Positions 1 to 11,307 of a stretch of 64,000 bases of DNA are shown here, piece after piece (the first letter of the stretch is position 1; each line of letters starts with the position of its first letter). The notes under the pieces are model-generated. The model saw only the letters and a program-made list of their open reading frames with translations. It ran no database searches and was not told the DNA's origin. A program made the position numbers and the translations under genes. The stretch comes from Orobanche coerulescens. Taxonomy: Eukaryota > Streptophyta > Magnoliopsida > Lamiales > Orobanchaceae. The stretch is from NCBI GenBank assembly GCA_033398695.1, contig CM065814.1:108130501-108194500 (forward strand), written 5' to 3'.

Positions 1-4
1 CCCA

Positions 5-245
5 ATAGTGAACTGCCATGCACGCTTAGCGTGCACTGAGCTATGTGAATTAACGTACGCTAACGGGCATACTTAGCGTACGCTACGATTGAAGTTTAGC
101 GTGCGTTAAGTCATCAGGCGAGTCAGTCGGCTGATCAGTGAGGTACTGACCGTGCATGGTTAGCATACGCTATACTGTGTGTAATTGCGTGCGCTAACGA
201 GTAGCCTTAACGTACGCTACATAGGATGCGTAGCGTGTGTTAAGC
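5..245 (+). promoter_or_regulatory. Cluster of TAGCGTACGCTA-like near-palindromes in LTR A
   Basis: About ten short motifs of the form TTAGCGTRCGCTA or TAACGTACGCTAA occur in 240 bases, several of them perfect or near-perfect palindromes built on CGTACG or CGTGCG. The cluster is repeated in the 3' LTR at about 46648-46885, and a second cluster lies nearer the LTR start (about 45564-45800). Such dense identical sites in LTRs often act as protein-binding or enhancer repeats; that role is inferred. Confidence 0.55.
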
Positions 246-514
246 AAACCAGACAGATTTCTTTTAAGAACTTCCGACCGTATTTTTTTGGATTGTTAGA
301 TGTTCGTTCGACGTGAGATGAATTCTATATTATTTCTTTTGTTAAGGTTCGAGCTTGCTATGTGATTGATCGAAGGGGCGACCTTCGAGTATTTCGTTCT
401 TCGTGGAAGTATTGTTCTTTTCTTCGAATCGAGGCAAGTACCTTGATATACGAATTATAATTACGTGAAATCATTGTTGCTGAAGTGTATGAATCATGTT
501 ATGAATATCTGTAT

Positions 515-552
515 ATATTATATATATATATATGTGTGTGTGTGTGTGGATA
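515..552. repeat. (TA)n(TG)n microsatellite in LTR A
   Basis: A run of TA dinucleotides passes into TG dinucleotides and is followed by TATATGTATA-type sequence to about 590. The corresponding tract in the 3' LTR near 47158-47184 is shorter in the TG part, which is normal slippage between two LTRs of one insertion. Confidence 0.8.
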
Positions 553-1415
553 TATGTATAGGTATATGTATATGTATATAAATATACATATGGAGATAAA
601 TGTTGGATGATTAATACCAATATTAGTCTACGTACTCAACTTAGACTAAAGTACGAATAATATTTATAGAGGTAATATGGTAATGTTTGTATTTTCGGTT
701 GAGTTACGATATAAGGATATATATGTAGTGTTGATTGGTAGTGTTGAAGGCTTAATGTGGTAAGTCTTGATGAATAACGTGTGAGTAATTGTTTATTTTA
801 CGTTGTTACGTACTGGCGAATAAATTATGTGAATTGATGAACTGATTTGATAATTGTTGCAACAGTTGACTGTGTGCTTGGTATCTGTAACAACGTGAAT
901 ACTTGTTATGAGAGACGTCATATCCGGGTGCCTCTGAGGGTGGGGCGTGTACTCCGGCCTGGTGTACGCTGCAATGAGCGGCTCCATATGATTGGTGAAC
1001 ACCGGTGTTACTTAATGCGCGAGCAAGGGGCAGCTCCTGTGGGAGTGAATGCCGTCGCGATGACATGTGCAATGGGCGGCCAATATAGTGGAGTGAATGC
1101 CGGTACACAGGTGTGCAAGCGAGGCGCCTAGCAGGCTTATTGGTAATGGATATTTGAGTGATAGCTAAGACCCCGTTACCAAATGATTTTCGTTATTCAA
1201 AGTTCTTGCAACTTGCTTTAAAATGCTGGTCTTGATGTAGACCGCGATTCGTGTTTCTGAAAGTTCGTTCCAACTTGTTTTAAATATTGGTATCAGGGTT
1301 AATTAACCAAGGATATTTGACGAGATCTCCGAGGGTTAATTAATCAGGGGTCTTGAGCAGGATTTGTCGAATGAGAGGCTGCGCCTTTGATTGTACTGTG
1401 ATGATTATTCTGTGT

Positions 1416-1610
1416 ATTGGGTCGAGGACCCCGTGGGATGTTGAGATTTGATCTCGTGATGATATTATTTGGATTGGGCCGAGAACCCTGTGAGATGTTG
1501 TAATGATTCGCTTGTGATAGTGTTTTGTCAATTGGGTCGAGGACCCCGAATAACATTGTAATGGTTTTCTTGCAAATTGTTTTCCATATGCTGGGTCGAA
1601 GACCCGAGAG
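1416..1610 (+). repeat. Four degenerate ~58-bp tandem repeats in LTR A
   Basis: The core TTGGGTCGAGGACCCCG recurs at about 1416, 1473, 1531 and 1591, each time with a few changes, giving a period of 57-60 bases. GGGTCGAGGACCC-like cores are partly self-complementary (GGGTC with GACCC). The same series is present in the 3' LTR at about 48053-48245. Function unknown. Confidence 0.7.
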
Positions 1611-1969
1611 CCTTTTGAAGTATTTTCTAAAAGTATTCCCATTCGATTTTCAAAACCCCAAGATGGCCCGAGTCATTAATAATGTTTTCAAGCTATCTTA
1701 TCAAAATACTTTTCCTTTTATAAAAATGGATCTTTAAACTAAATCTTTTGACTCCTTGGGTTTGTTTAAAGTTTTCTTTGGTGTTATGTTCCTTAAAGAG
1801 AATATGACTATGTGATTATCTTTCACCTTGTGTCTGTGAATGCTGTTCTGTGTTGATTATGGGAATATATGGCTTGTGTTAAGGCTTCGCGGCTGTTGAG
1901 TTTTGTGTTGTTATTGTTCGTATATCTTGTATATTATGTACTTGCACTAGCAAAATTCCAGTTTGCTAA

Positions 1970-1987
1970 CCCCCGATTTTTCGGGGG
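1970..1987 (+). repeat. Conserved hairpin CCCCCGA-TTTT-TCGGGGG in LTR A
   Basis: A 7-bp perfect stem closes a 4-base loop, directly after the sequence GTTTGCTAA. Element B has a hairpin with the same stem but a different loop at the same relative place (3135-3152 on the opposite strand). The 3' LTR copy at about 48604-48621 has lost part of the stem. Position well downstream of the promoter means it would be in the RNA. Confidence 0.7.
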
Positions 1988-2404
1988 GTGGGTGCCTGTT
2001 ATGTGCTCAGGTTTTGGCAGCTCGGGAGCAGTCACAGGATTGGCTTGGAAGAAGATGGAAGAAGACGATGCTAATCACACAAGAGTCAGAGTCTTTTTCT
2101 TTTATTCCACCTTGGTCGGTATTTTCCCATTTGGTTGAGTATTCACCCTTGCACGGGTGAAGGTTTTGCATTTATTAAATGGAGTTGTCATCCCTTTTTT
2201 GTGAGAAAGTTTATTTTTGTCATTGAGATGTAAAGTTCATTAGTTTCTGATTTGTTTAATGACCTTGTCGGTCTGTGTTGTATTTAGATTGATCCCGGTC
2301 GGTCAATCATTGTGTAGTCTAGTAGAGTTTAGCCTGGTAGATCCTTGTGAGAAGGGCCTACGACGTGTAACATTTCCAGATGTATTCTGGGGGTGTTATA
2401 TTTA

Positions 2405-2422
2405 TGGTATCGGAGCAAGGTT
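2405..2422 (+). other. Primer-binding site of element A (tRNA-iMet type)
   Basis: TGGTATCGGAGCAAGGTT lies four bases after the 5' LTR. It matches the plant initiator-methionine tRNA primer site TGGTATCAGAGC with one change in the first twelve bases, then the expected AGGTT extension. Its place fixes the 5' LTR boundary and the + orientation of A. Confidence 0.85.
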
Positions 2423-2783
2423 TGCGAAAAACCTAGGCCGTTGGGTCAAGTCCATGTCTTGTGTAAGTCACGCGCGTCAGAGTTGTGATTAGTATCGTGG
2501 TTCCAACATCATCTTCAAGCAATCCGTGATGGTAAGCCTCCAGAATCGTAAGTCCCCTTGTATACGTATTTGATTATATTGTGCTTAACGTGAACCAAGG
2601 GTTTGAACTTGTTAGAGATCATATTGTTTTATGATATCACCTGCGTATACGGTTCGAGTGAGAATGGTTATGTAGTATACTTCGGAAGTGGAACATATTT
2701 ATCGGTTTCTGCATTTCAGTAGAATAAATCTTTGAGTGTTAATTTTATCCGCTGCGTGAGTATTTTGAAATGACTCTTGGTAT

Positions 2784-2788
2784 TTTGC
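2784..2788. other. Left target-site duplication TTTGC of the B array
   Basis: The five bases immediately before the TGTAACACC end of the first B LTR are identical to the five bases directly after the TATTACA end of the last B LTR (43578-43582). Five bases is the standard duplication for Ty3/gypsy integrases. Confidence 0.9.
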
Positions 2789-3134
2789 TGTAACACCCCC
2801 AATCCGCTCAGGGATATTACACGCCGTAGAACCTTTCCTCAAGGATCTACCAGGCTGGTAACGACATATAACAACTCAACCATGCCTTTCAGGCTAAAAT
2901 GACTCAGTAGACCGATTTGGTCTTTCAACAAATACATACAACTCATGCCCACGCAGGGGACAAAATACAACCACACCCGTACAACGGGAACAATATAGCA
3001 GCGGAAAATAAAGTACAACTGAACCAACACACGATGTACGGTTCCTCATGTGATTAGTATCGATCATATTTCATCATCCTTCGTGCTGACCCTGTGTTAT
3101 GCTCCAAAACCTGAATGCAAAAACAGACATCCAC

Positions 3135-3152
3135 CCCCCGAATACTCGGGGG
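3135..3152 (-). repeat. Conserved hairpin in B LTR 1
   Basis: CCCCCGA and TCGGGGG pair around a 4-base loop. The neighbouring GGTTAGCAAAACTCCACTGG is the reverse complement of the equivalent flank in LTR A, so this is a homologous element, not chance. It recurs in all B LTRs; in LTRs 5, 6 and 7 one or more G/C bases are missing. Confidence 0.7.
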
Positions 3153-3472
3153 TTAGCAAAACTCCACTGGTTTGCTAGTGCAAGAACAAAGTGCAAATAC
3201 GATCCATACAATTCACATTCCACGAATAACAATAACCAAGGATCCTCAAAGATCCAAATGAAACGAAAAGTACTTCCCGAGGCAAGGGTTTGAGAAAACA
3301 TTTAAAAATCGAAACATCATAAATCAATGGAAGTAATTTATAAAACGGTTTAGAATGCCATCGAGAGTTTTAATAGAAAACAATTTAGGATTATCAAATC
3401 CTACTTTTCAAAATCCAAAAGACAAAAGGGGTCACCGCCCCAAAGGTTTACTTTCCGAAAAATGACATTTAC

Positions 3473-3545
3473 CAAACCGTTGGGATTTTAGCCCCAAATC
3501 CGTAAAACGACTTTTACAAAACCATTGGGGTTTTAGCCCCAAATC
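3473..3545 (-). repeat. 44-bp direct subrepeat pair in B LTR 1
   Basis: Sequence of the form CCAAACCGTTGGGATTTTAG followed by CCCCAAATC occurs twice about 44 bases apart. LTRs 5 and 8 have only one copy (near 25090 and 41195), a shared derived loss that marks them as sister copies. Confidence 0.75.
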
Positions 3546-3785
3546 TCATCAACTCACAGTACACAAGAACGACCGCAAGGTTCGTCTCCCAACATCAAAA
3601 TCCACAAATAAAGGATTTAAAACATAAACAACAAAATACTCTAGAGCCATCCTAGCCAAGTAGGCCAAACGAACAACTTACCTCTTACACACTTAGTCAA
3701 TGCATGCAAATGAAAACCGTTCAAAAGCACTCATTTCCGGAAATGCCATAATCAAATCACGTTTGCAAAATGCACCACAATTAAC

Positions 3786-3929
3786 CGTCGATCCACGTCT
3801 CTGTGGACCCCTACCGAGACCCCGTCGGATCTAACCCGTAGTGGTTAAAAGCAAGCTCGTCGATCCACGTCTCTGTGGACCCCTACCGAGACCCCGTCGG
3901 ATCTAACCCATAGTGAGCATACACACACA
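3786..3929 (-). repeat. 72-bp tandem pair in B LTR 1
   Basis: CGTCGATCCACGTCTCTGTG starts at 3786 and again at 3858, and each copy continues through CCTACCGAGACCCCGTCGG. Each contains a small hairpin (CCACGTCTCTGTGG). The pair is present in all eight LTRs, for example near 9197, 14612, 20025 and 36133. The copies flank the part of the LTR expected to be transcribed. Confidence 0.8.
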
Positions 3930-5013
3930 CGTTACTCATGCAATACTAATATGCTAAGAATGTAAGTTCATTAAGAATACTCACTAGAGATGGCCATTAA
4001 CTCGACACCATTATCAAACTCTTCAAAACACCATAACAAGATTAAATACGGAATACACGATTCCATAACTTTAAACAATAGGAGTATCATCATCAAATTC
4101 TTCAACGTTCAAAATAACCAAATCATAATCAATCCCCAAAACACACCATTCACAAAACACACACGCCATTTGAAAGAAAGCCTTTAACGAGGCCAAACCG
4201 AAATCTTTTGAAACTTCATTTCAAACAACCAAACAAACACACCAAGACGATCACCGATCATCATATCCATAAAATAAGAAAAGTATGGGCAAGGTACTTG
4301 CCTCGAATAACCACAACGCGGAGAATCGGCCGAAGTAGGTTGGCACGAACCGACTACGAACTCGCCGACTCCACCGAACGACAATCCACAACAATGAACT
4401 ACGAACGAAAACAATAACAACGAAAATGAATTCCAAAGTATGACCCAAATCCGCTGAATTCAAAGAACAAATGACGAAGGTTCAAGGATTTCCCAAAGCG
4501 GCCAAGAACACGATTCGTCCCGTCAAAACCCGAAAACGGAATTCCAAGTTGAAATATGGATATACAATCCATAGAATATGTTTAACAACATCATTTAACC
4601 ATAATCGATCCATCGAAAACGGATGAAAAACGAGATCGGGGACAAATCCCCCAAAAAGTCAATTCGAAGGAAATCAAGAAATATACTTCGATTCGACGAA
4701 GAACAATGGATTAAATGATGTTAAACACAACAATACTACCAAGATTAATCATACCCATCATGAATTAATCAACAACACGGAACGAATCGGACGAAAATGC
4801 AAAAATCCCCAAATTCACGAAATTAGGGTTCTAAGGAAGATTACCTTGATTCGCTGGATCAAAGGATGATAACGGACGATTGATTGATGTTATGAACTCA
4901 AGAACTTCATGGACTTGTTGCTAAACAACATGGCTTCGTCACCCATGAATCGCCATCCGCGGACGGAGAAGGAAGGAAGTGAAAAACGAAATGAAATGTG
5001 ACTGCTCAGCCAC

Positions 5014-5020
5014 ATTTATA
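5014..5020 (-). promoter_or_regulatory. TATA box of B LTR 1
   Basis: On the minus strand the sequence CCCAGTATAAATGTGGC contains a good plant TATA box, about 880 bases after the 5' edge of the LTR and directly downstream of the GC-rich motif cluster. It would give R and U5 about 2.2 kb long. The same box is present in each B LTR (for example near 10425, 26588 and 37348), with some copies altered. Confidence 0.65.
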
Positions 5021-5027
5021 CTGGGCC

Positions 5028-5345
5028 GGACTAGCGCGCGCTAGGCTGCCGAGCTAGCGTGCGCTATCGGCCCAGGCCGCGATCCAGTGGCCTCAGGGCC
5101 CTACTGACTCGGCCAGGTAGCGTGCGCAGCCTTCCGGCCGTGGCGTGCGCTACCTTCCGGCCGTAGCGTACGCAGCGTCCGACAGTAGCGTGCGCTACCT
5201 GCCGATCATGACCGATTCCAGAACCCCCAGGACTCCACTGCCCAGGCCCGCTAGCGTGCGTTAGGCCATCCGGTAGCGTGCGCTACACCTGCCGATTAGC
5301 GCGCGCAGCCTTCCGGCCATAGCGTGCGCTACGCCGGTTCCTGCC
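5028..5345 (-). promoter_or_regulatory. U3 cluster of TAGCGTGCGCTA-like motifs in B LTR 1
   Basis: More than ten sites of the form TAGCGTGCGCTA, TAGCGCGCGCTA or GTAGCGTACGCAG are spaced 15-40 bases apart just upstream (minus strand) of the TATA box. Equivalent clusters lie near 10440-10745, 15850-16155, 21255-21560, 26600-26910, 32005-32310, 37365-37665 and 42700-43010. The spacing and position suggest protein-binding sites controlling the LTR promoter; this is inference. The cluster is also the part that varies most between copies, and many of those differences look like sequencing errors. Confidence 0.6.
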
Positions 5346-5900
5346 GCACCCGTCCGGCCGGTGCCCGCAATCGTCCGGCGATCCAACCGTCCGCCATCCC
5401 AACCGCCAGAGCTCGACGACCCGATTTCCGAAAACGCACGGAAAGAACACGACGAAAAGTTCGCGGACGACATCAACGACCCGGAATGAAAACATAATAC
5501 CATAATTAATCATACGCGACCAAGAAACGGGTCGAGACAACAATTACAGATACGGATACCCGTAACTTTCAAGAAATTACAAAATGGCCCAAAACGCCCG
5601 AAAATCACGATACGTGATCGAATAACCAAACTGAAGTTCACAACACGTCTAACAAAGTTAAACGGACTTACGGGAAACTCGAAGCAGTGATTTGAGCGAG
5701 ATTCGCAAGAATCGAACTCAAGCGCGGAAAAGTCGCTAAAAAGCACGGAACTCAACGAAACGACACCGAAACGAACTCGGATGTCAAAAAGTGTAGAATT
5801 AATCATTCTCAGAATGACGAAACGGTCATGAGAGAGTCGTCAAAACAGACTTCCACCGAAAAAAAAGAAATTACCGGAAATCGAAATTACGGGTATTACA

Positions 5901-5913
5901 TTCTACCCTCCTT
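5901..5913 (-). other. Polypurine tract of element B (segment 1)
   Basis: The minus strand reads AAGGAGGGTAGAA directly before the LTR start TGTAATACC. It is preceded by TTTCGGGACGAAACTTC, the usual tail before the 3' LTR in plant gypsy elements. The same tract precedes every other B LTR in the array. Confidence 0.85.
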
Positions 5914-8192
5914 AAAAGAAGTTTCGTCCCGAAACTTAAAACAAGTAGGGAGAAGAAATATTCCGCCAGGAAAAACTCAACGAGATACACAAGAATGCGT
6001 AACTAACGCCCCACGGCGAAATGTTACAAACAACGCAAAGGAATATACGGCGTGAAAACACGCTCCACGGCGACCAACACAACGTCGCCATTAGGGATAT
6101 AATAAAACCAACAAGTGACAAGCGTCATCAAATGGATAATACAATCAAGTCAATTATCCGAACAATCGCAAAACACAACGAACGAAAATCGATACGATTG
6201 ACCAACCTAACGGTACATTGATCAAAACGCGAGCCAAACGCTGAACAAATACGGAATTCCACCGCCTAAGGGCTGGAAGATCGAAAACGAAACTAATTTT
6301 CCGAACTGAAGGGAATTACGAAGGAGCCTGAATGTTCTCCAATCACGGAACGAGATCAATAAAAACCGAATAATCAAACGATCGAACCACAACGATCGAG
6401 ACAACAAAAATCGAAGAATCATGTTCGAATCACGAAGAACAATAAAGTTCAAACAACAACTCCCAGGATGATCTGGTGAGAACTACAAGACATGCATTCT
6501 CATAAGATCCACAGGAAAGGGAATAGCGATTGAAAATTCACAACGACAAACGAGTTATTCCGAAATGATACCACACTCGTTCGATAAACAAAAACAAGGG
6601 GCAGGACAAGCTCAGAAATGTCAACGAACATAAATGAGTCGACAGAGTCGAAAACATAAGAGTTCCAAATCCGATCTACTTCGAATAAAAGAACTAATAG
6701 AATCGAACTGAACCCGAGCAAGGTTCACAAGAATCGAACTGAACCCGAAAAAGTCACATCGATAACCAGATCGACCCACAACAAGATCATAGCTCGTTCG
6801 GACGATGAAACCGAAATACAGAACAAGTTCATAAAGTACCAACGAACATGAGCGAATCGATAGACTGGAGAAAGAGAAAATACAGAAGTCAAAATAGTAC
6901 GGGCATTACCTCCGACCTCGTCCACGAAATTCACAAAAACGGGAGCAAGGTAACAAGACATTAAACAACCGACGCATAACGGAACCATCACCGATGCACA
7001 CGGTCATACCAAACCAAGCTCTAACAGCTCGCACATGCGCGATAACGCAGAAATCACCACGAGATGGCAACACTCAATACCAACATTCCGCCTCTCACAG
7101 GGGGCTAGCACAACCAATGTGTGGAAAGCGACTCAACGCTCACACCGCCAATTCGATCATACTCGGGAGAAAGTATCAAATTGACAACGCGAACATCATA
7201 CATACATACCCAGCCCTCAAACGGGAATGGATAGGTTTTAAAAACGAAAACTTCATTTTGAAAATAATTTAGAAGAACACCGGTTGATCTTGAGTATCAC
7301 CTTTCAAAAAGTATAAACGTGAAACATCGTTATCGAGACATTGGAGAACCATTTCGCATTTGATAAAAATGAGGACACTTTCTCTTAGTGAAAACTTTCA
7401 GAATATTCGACCCTCGGGTCTACATAAAAGTGTTTCTAAAACATTGAAAATATCTCAAAGCATTTTGGTCCTCGAAGTAGAAAATTTTTGAAATATATTG
7501 TGGCACCTTGGATGTACCACAAGAAAATAACTCATTTGAAAAGTATGTCTCGAAATTTATTTTTCCAAGATACTCAAGGTTTTCAAAAATCCAATAGGCC
7601 AGAATGCCCAAAACTCACACATATCGACGTTCACTAAAACAACTCCTAGCACACGTATCAAAAAGTTTAAAATCAAGACAATACATGTCTTTAAACGGAA
7701 ATAAACGATAAAATACCACATTCAGAACAAAACCACTGATAAAATACCCTCCCGCACTGGCTAGTGAACAAGTCGAACGCGTATAAGCACAAAGCTTCCA
7801 CAATAGAACTTGTAAAACGTGCAAATCGATTCGAAAATCATCAGCCACGGACAAAAACAACAATAAAAATACATCACAAGCGACGACACTCCTCGTATAA
7901 ATCAAATACGAGAGTCGACTAAATACATATCGTGAATTCAAAATCCACATAAGGATTCCACCACTTAACAAATAATCATAAAAATAGCTCGTGTCACACG
8001 AGGCACAACACAAAGAAGGGAGACTTACTTCCACTTCGCACGAAGATGATGATCGCCCACGATACTAATCACGACCAACAAACTCAAACGACGCGTCGCG
8101 ACACGACTCGAGATAAAATCCGGCGAAACAAGACTCAAACAACACGACTTGACCCGACCTAGGTTTCCTCAACACAGGCTCGATACCATTTA
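5901..8192 (-). mobile_element. B internal segment 1
   Basis: On the minus strand it runs from a primer-binding site (near 8180) to a polypurine tract (5901-5913). No protein domain is recognisable; the minus strand is T-rich and open only in short stretches. It shares variants with segments 4 and 7, for example AAAACTTCATTTT near 7246-7262. An 18-base direct repeat (GAATCGAACTGAACCCGA) occurs near 6702 and 6731. Confidence 0.85.
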
Positions 8193-11100
8193 TGTAACAC
8201 CCCAATCCGCTCAGGATATTACACGTCGTAGAACCTTTCCTCAAGGATCTACCAGCCGGTAACGACATATAACAACTCAACCATGCCTTTCGGGCTAAAA
8301 TGACTCATGAGACCGATTTGGTCTTTCAACAAATACATACAACTCAAATACAACTCATGCCCACGCAGGGACAAAATACAACCACACCTGCATAACGGAA
8401 CAATATAGCAATGAAAATAAAGTACAACTGAACCAACACACGATGTACGGTTCCTCATGTGATTAGTATGGATCATCTTTCATCATCCTTCGTGCCGACC
8501 CTGTGTTATGCTCCAAAACCTGAATGCAAAAACAGACATCCACCCCCCGAATACTCGGGGGTTAGCAAAACTCCACTGTTTTGCAAGTGCAAGAACAAAG
8601 TGCAAATACGAGCCATACAATTCACATTCCACGAATAACAATAACCAAGGATCCTCAAAGATCCAAATGAAACGAAAAGTACTTCCCGAGGCAAGGGTTT
8701 GAGAAAACATTTAAAAATCGAAACATCATAAATCAATGGAAGTAATTTATAAAACGGTTTAGAATGCCATCAAGGGTTTTAATAGAAAACAATTTAGGAT
8801 TATCAAATCCTACTTTTCAAAATCCAAAAGACAAAAGGGGTCACCGCCCCAAAGGTTTACTTTCCAAAAAATGACATTTACCAAACCGTTGGGATTTTAG
8901 CCCCAAATCCGTAAAACGACTTTTACAAAACCATTGGGGTTTTAGCCCCAAATCTCATCAACTCACAGTACACAAGAACGACCACAAGGTTCGTCTCCCA
9001 ACATCAAAATCCACAAATAAAGGATTTAAAACATAAACAACAAAATACTCTAGAGCCATCCTAGCCAAGTACGCCAAACGAACAACTTACCTCTTACACA
9101 CTTAGTCAATGCATGCAAATGAAAACCGTTCAAAAGCACTCATTTCCGGAAATGCCATAATCAAATCACGTTTGCAAAATGCACCACAATTAACCGTCGA
9201 TCCACGTCTCTGTGGACCCCTACCGAGACCCCATCGGATCTAACCCGTAGTGGTTAAAAGCAAGCTCGTCGATCCACGTCTCTGTGGACCCCTACCGAGA
9301 CCCCGTCGGATCTAACCCATAGTGAGCATACACACACACACGTTACTCATGCAATACTAATATGCTAAGAATGTAAGTTCATTAAGAATACTCACTAGAG
9401 ATGGCCATTAACTCGACACCATTATCAAACTCTTCAAAACACCATAACAAGATTAAATACGGAATACACGATTCCATAACTTTAAACAATAGGAGTATCA
9501 TCATCAAATTCTTCAACGTTCAAAATAACCAAATCATAATCAATCCCCAAAACACACCATTCACAAAACACACACGCCATTTGAAAGAAAGCCTTTAACG
9601 AGGCCAAACCGAAATTTTTTGAAACTTCATTTCAAGCAACCAAACAAACACACCAAGACGATCACCGATCATCATATCCATAAAATAAGAAAAGTATGGG
9701 CAAGGTACTTGCCTCGAATAACCACAACGCGGAGAATCGGCCGAAGTAGGTTGGCACGAACTGACTACGAACTCGCCGACTCCACCGAACGACAATCCAC
9801 AACAATGAACTACGAACGAAAACAATAACAACGAAAATGAATTCCAAAGTATGACCCAAAGCCGCTGAATTCAAAGAACAAATGACGAAGGTTCAAGGAT
9901 TTCCCCCAAAACGGCCAAGAACACGATTCGTCCCGTCAAAACCCGAAAATGGAATTCCAAGTTGAAATATGGATATACAATCCATAGAATATGTTTAACA
10001 ACATCATTTAACCATAATCTATCCATCGAAAACGGATGAAAAATGAGATCGGGGACAAATCCCCCAAAAAGTCAATTCGAAGGAAATCAAGAAATATACT
10101 TCGATTCGACGAAGAACAATGGATTAAATGATGTTAAACACAACAATACTACCAAGATTAATCATACCCATCATGAATTAATCAACAACACGGAACGAAT
10201 CGGACGAAAATGCAAAAATCCCCAAATTCACGAAATTAGGGTTCTAAGGAAGATTACCTTGATTCGCTGGATCAAAGGATGATAACGGACGATTGATTGA
10301 TGTTATGAACTCAAGAACTTCATGGATTTGTTGTTAAACAACATGGCTTCGTCACCCATGAATCGCCATCCGCGGACGGAGAAGGAAGGAAGTGAAAAAC
10401 GAAATGAAATGTGACTGCTCAGCCACATTTATACTGGGCCGGACTAGCGCGCGCTAGGCTGCCGAGCTAGCGTGCGCTATCGGCCCAGGCCGCGATCCAG
10501 TGGCCTCATTGCCCTACTGACTCGGCCAGGTAGCGTGCGCAGCCTTCCGGCCGTGGCGTGCGCTACCTGCCGGCGTAGCGTACGCAGCGTCCGACAGTAG
10601 CGTGCGCTACCTGCCGATCATGACCGATTCCAGAACCCCCAGGACTCCACTGCCCAGGCCCGCTAGCGTGCGTTAGGCCATCCGGTAGCGTGCGCTACAC
10701 CTGCCGGTTAGCGCGCGCAGCCTTCCGGCCGTAGCGTGCGCTACGCGGTTCTGCGCACCGTCCGGCCGGTGCCTGCAATCGTCCGGCTTGCCCCAACCGT
10801 CCGGCCATCCGCAACCGCTGTGGCTCGGCGACCGATTTCCAAAACGCACGCAGGCGAACACGGCGAAAAGTTCGCGGACGACATCAACGACCGAAATGAA
10901 AACATAATACCATAATTAATCTTACGCGACCAAGAAACGGGTCGAGACAACAATTACAGATACGGATACCGTAACTTTCAAGAAATTACAAAATGGCCCA
11001 AAACGCCCAAAATCACGATACGTGATCGAATAACCAAACTGAAGTTCACAACACGTCTAACAAAGTTAAACGGACTTACGGAAACTCAAACAGCGGTTTG

Positions 11101-11307
11101 AGCGAGATTCGCAAGAATCGAACTCAAGCGCGGAAAAGTCGCTAAAAAGCACGGAACTCAACGAAACGACACCGAAACGAACTCGGATGTCAAAAAGTGT
11201 AGAATTAATCATTCTCAGAATGACGAAACGGTCATGAGCGAGTCGTCAAAACAGACTTCCGCCGAAAAAAAAAGAAATTACCGGAAATCGAAATTACGGG
11301 TATTACA
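8193..11307 (-). repeat. B LTR 2
   Basis: 3115 bases with the same organisation as LTR 1. Its left ~290 bases carry a dense set of CAG/CTG-associated changes, while the following 2 kb closely follow LTR 1 (TTTCCGGAAATGCC, ACATAAACAAC). The far end instead matches the 3-4-6-7 group (AATCTTACGCG), so this LTR is a mosaic or lies at an exchange junction. Confidence 0.9.

Larger units (their letters stand above)
1..2400 (+). repeat. 5' LTR of element A (partial, left end outside window)
   Basis: This stretch aligns almost base for base with 46638-49034, and ends at the equivalent of the 3' LTR end, immediately before a primer-binding site. By eye the two copies differ by scattered, mostly transition-type changes and small indels, for example in the (TA)n(TG)n tract near 515-550. 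The terminal TTACA has become TTATA. About 1.2 kb of the LTR, including its TATA-like region, is expected left of the window. Confidence 0.9.
2401..2788 (+). mobile_element. Internal region of element A, left part (untranslated leader)
   Basis: This is the start of the internal region, from the primer-binding site to the point where the B array is inserted. No coding potential is visible. The first ~120 bases resemble the equivalent leader of element B, including a shared GTGATTAGTATCGTGG sequence, which supports a family relationship. The region continues at 43583 beyond the array. Confidence 0.8.
2789..5900 (-). repeat. B LTR 1 (array left edge; 3' LTR in element sense)
   Basis: It starts TGTAACACCCCC and ends GGGTATTACA on the + axis, 3112 bases. 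It has the full set of parts: terminal TG/CA, hairpin at 3135-3152, two 44-bp subrepeats near 3473-3545, a 72-bp tandem pair, TATA box and U3 motif cluster. It is not preceded by a primer site, as expected for the outermost 3' LTR. Variants such as ATGAAACGAAAAG, TTTCAAACAACC and AATCATACGCG ally it with LTRs 5 and 8 rather than with 3, 4, 6 and 7. Confidence 0.9.

Noticed and set aside
3786..3929. CRISPR-like repeat-spacer structure in the 72-bp pair
   Set aside because: Only two copies with no variable spacer, inside a plant LTR; an ordinary tandem duplication.
4822..4836. Telomere-like TTAGGG word (ATTAGGGTTCTAAGG), repeated in every unit
   Set aside because: A single word per unit, not a telomeric tract.
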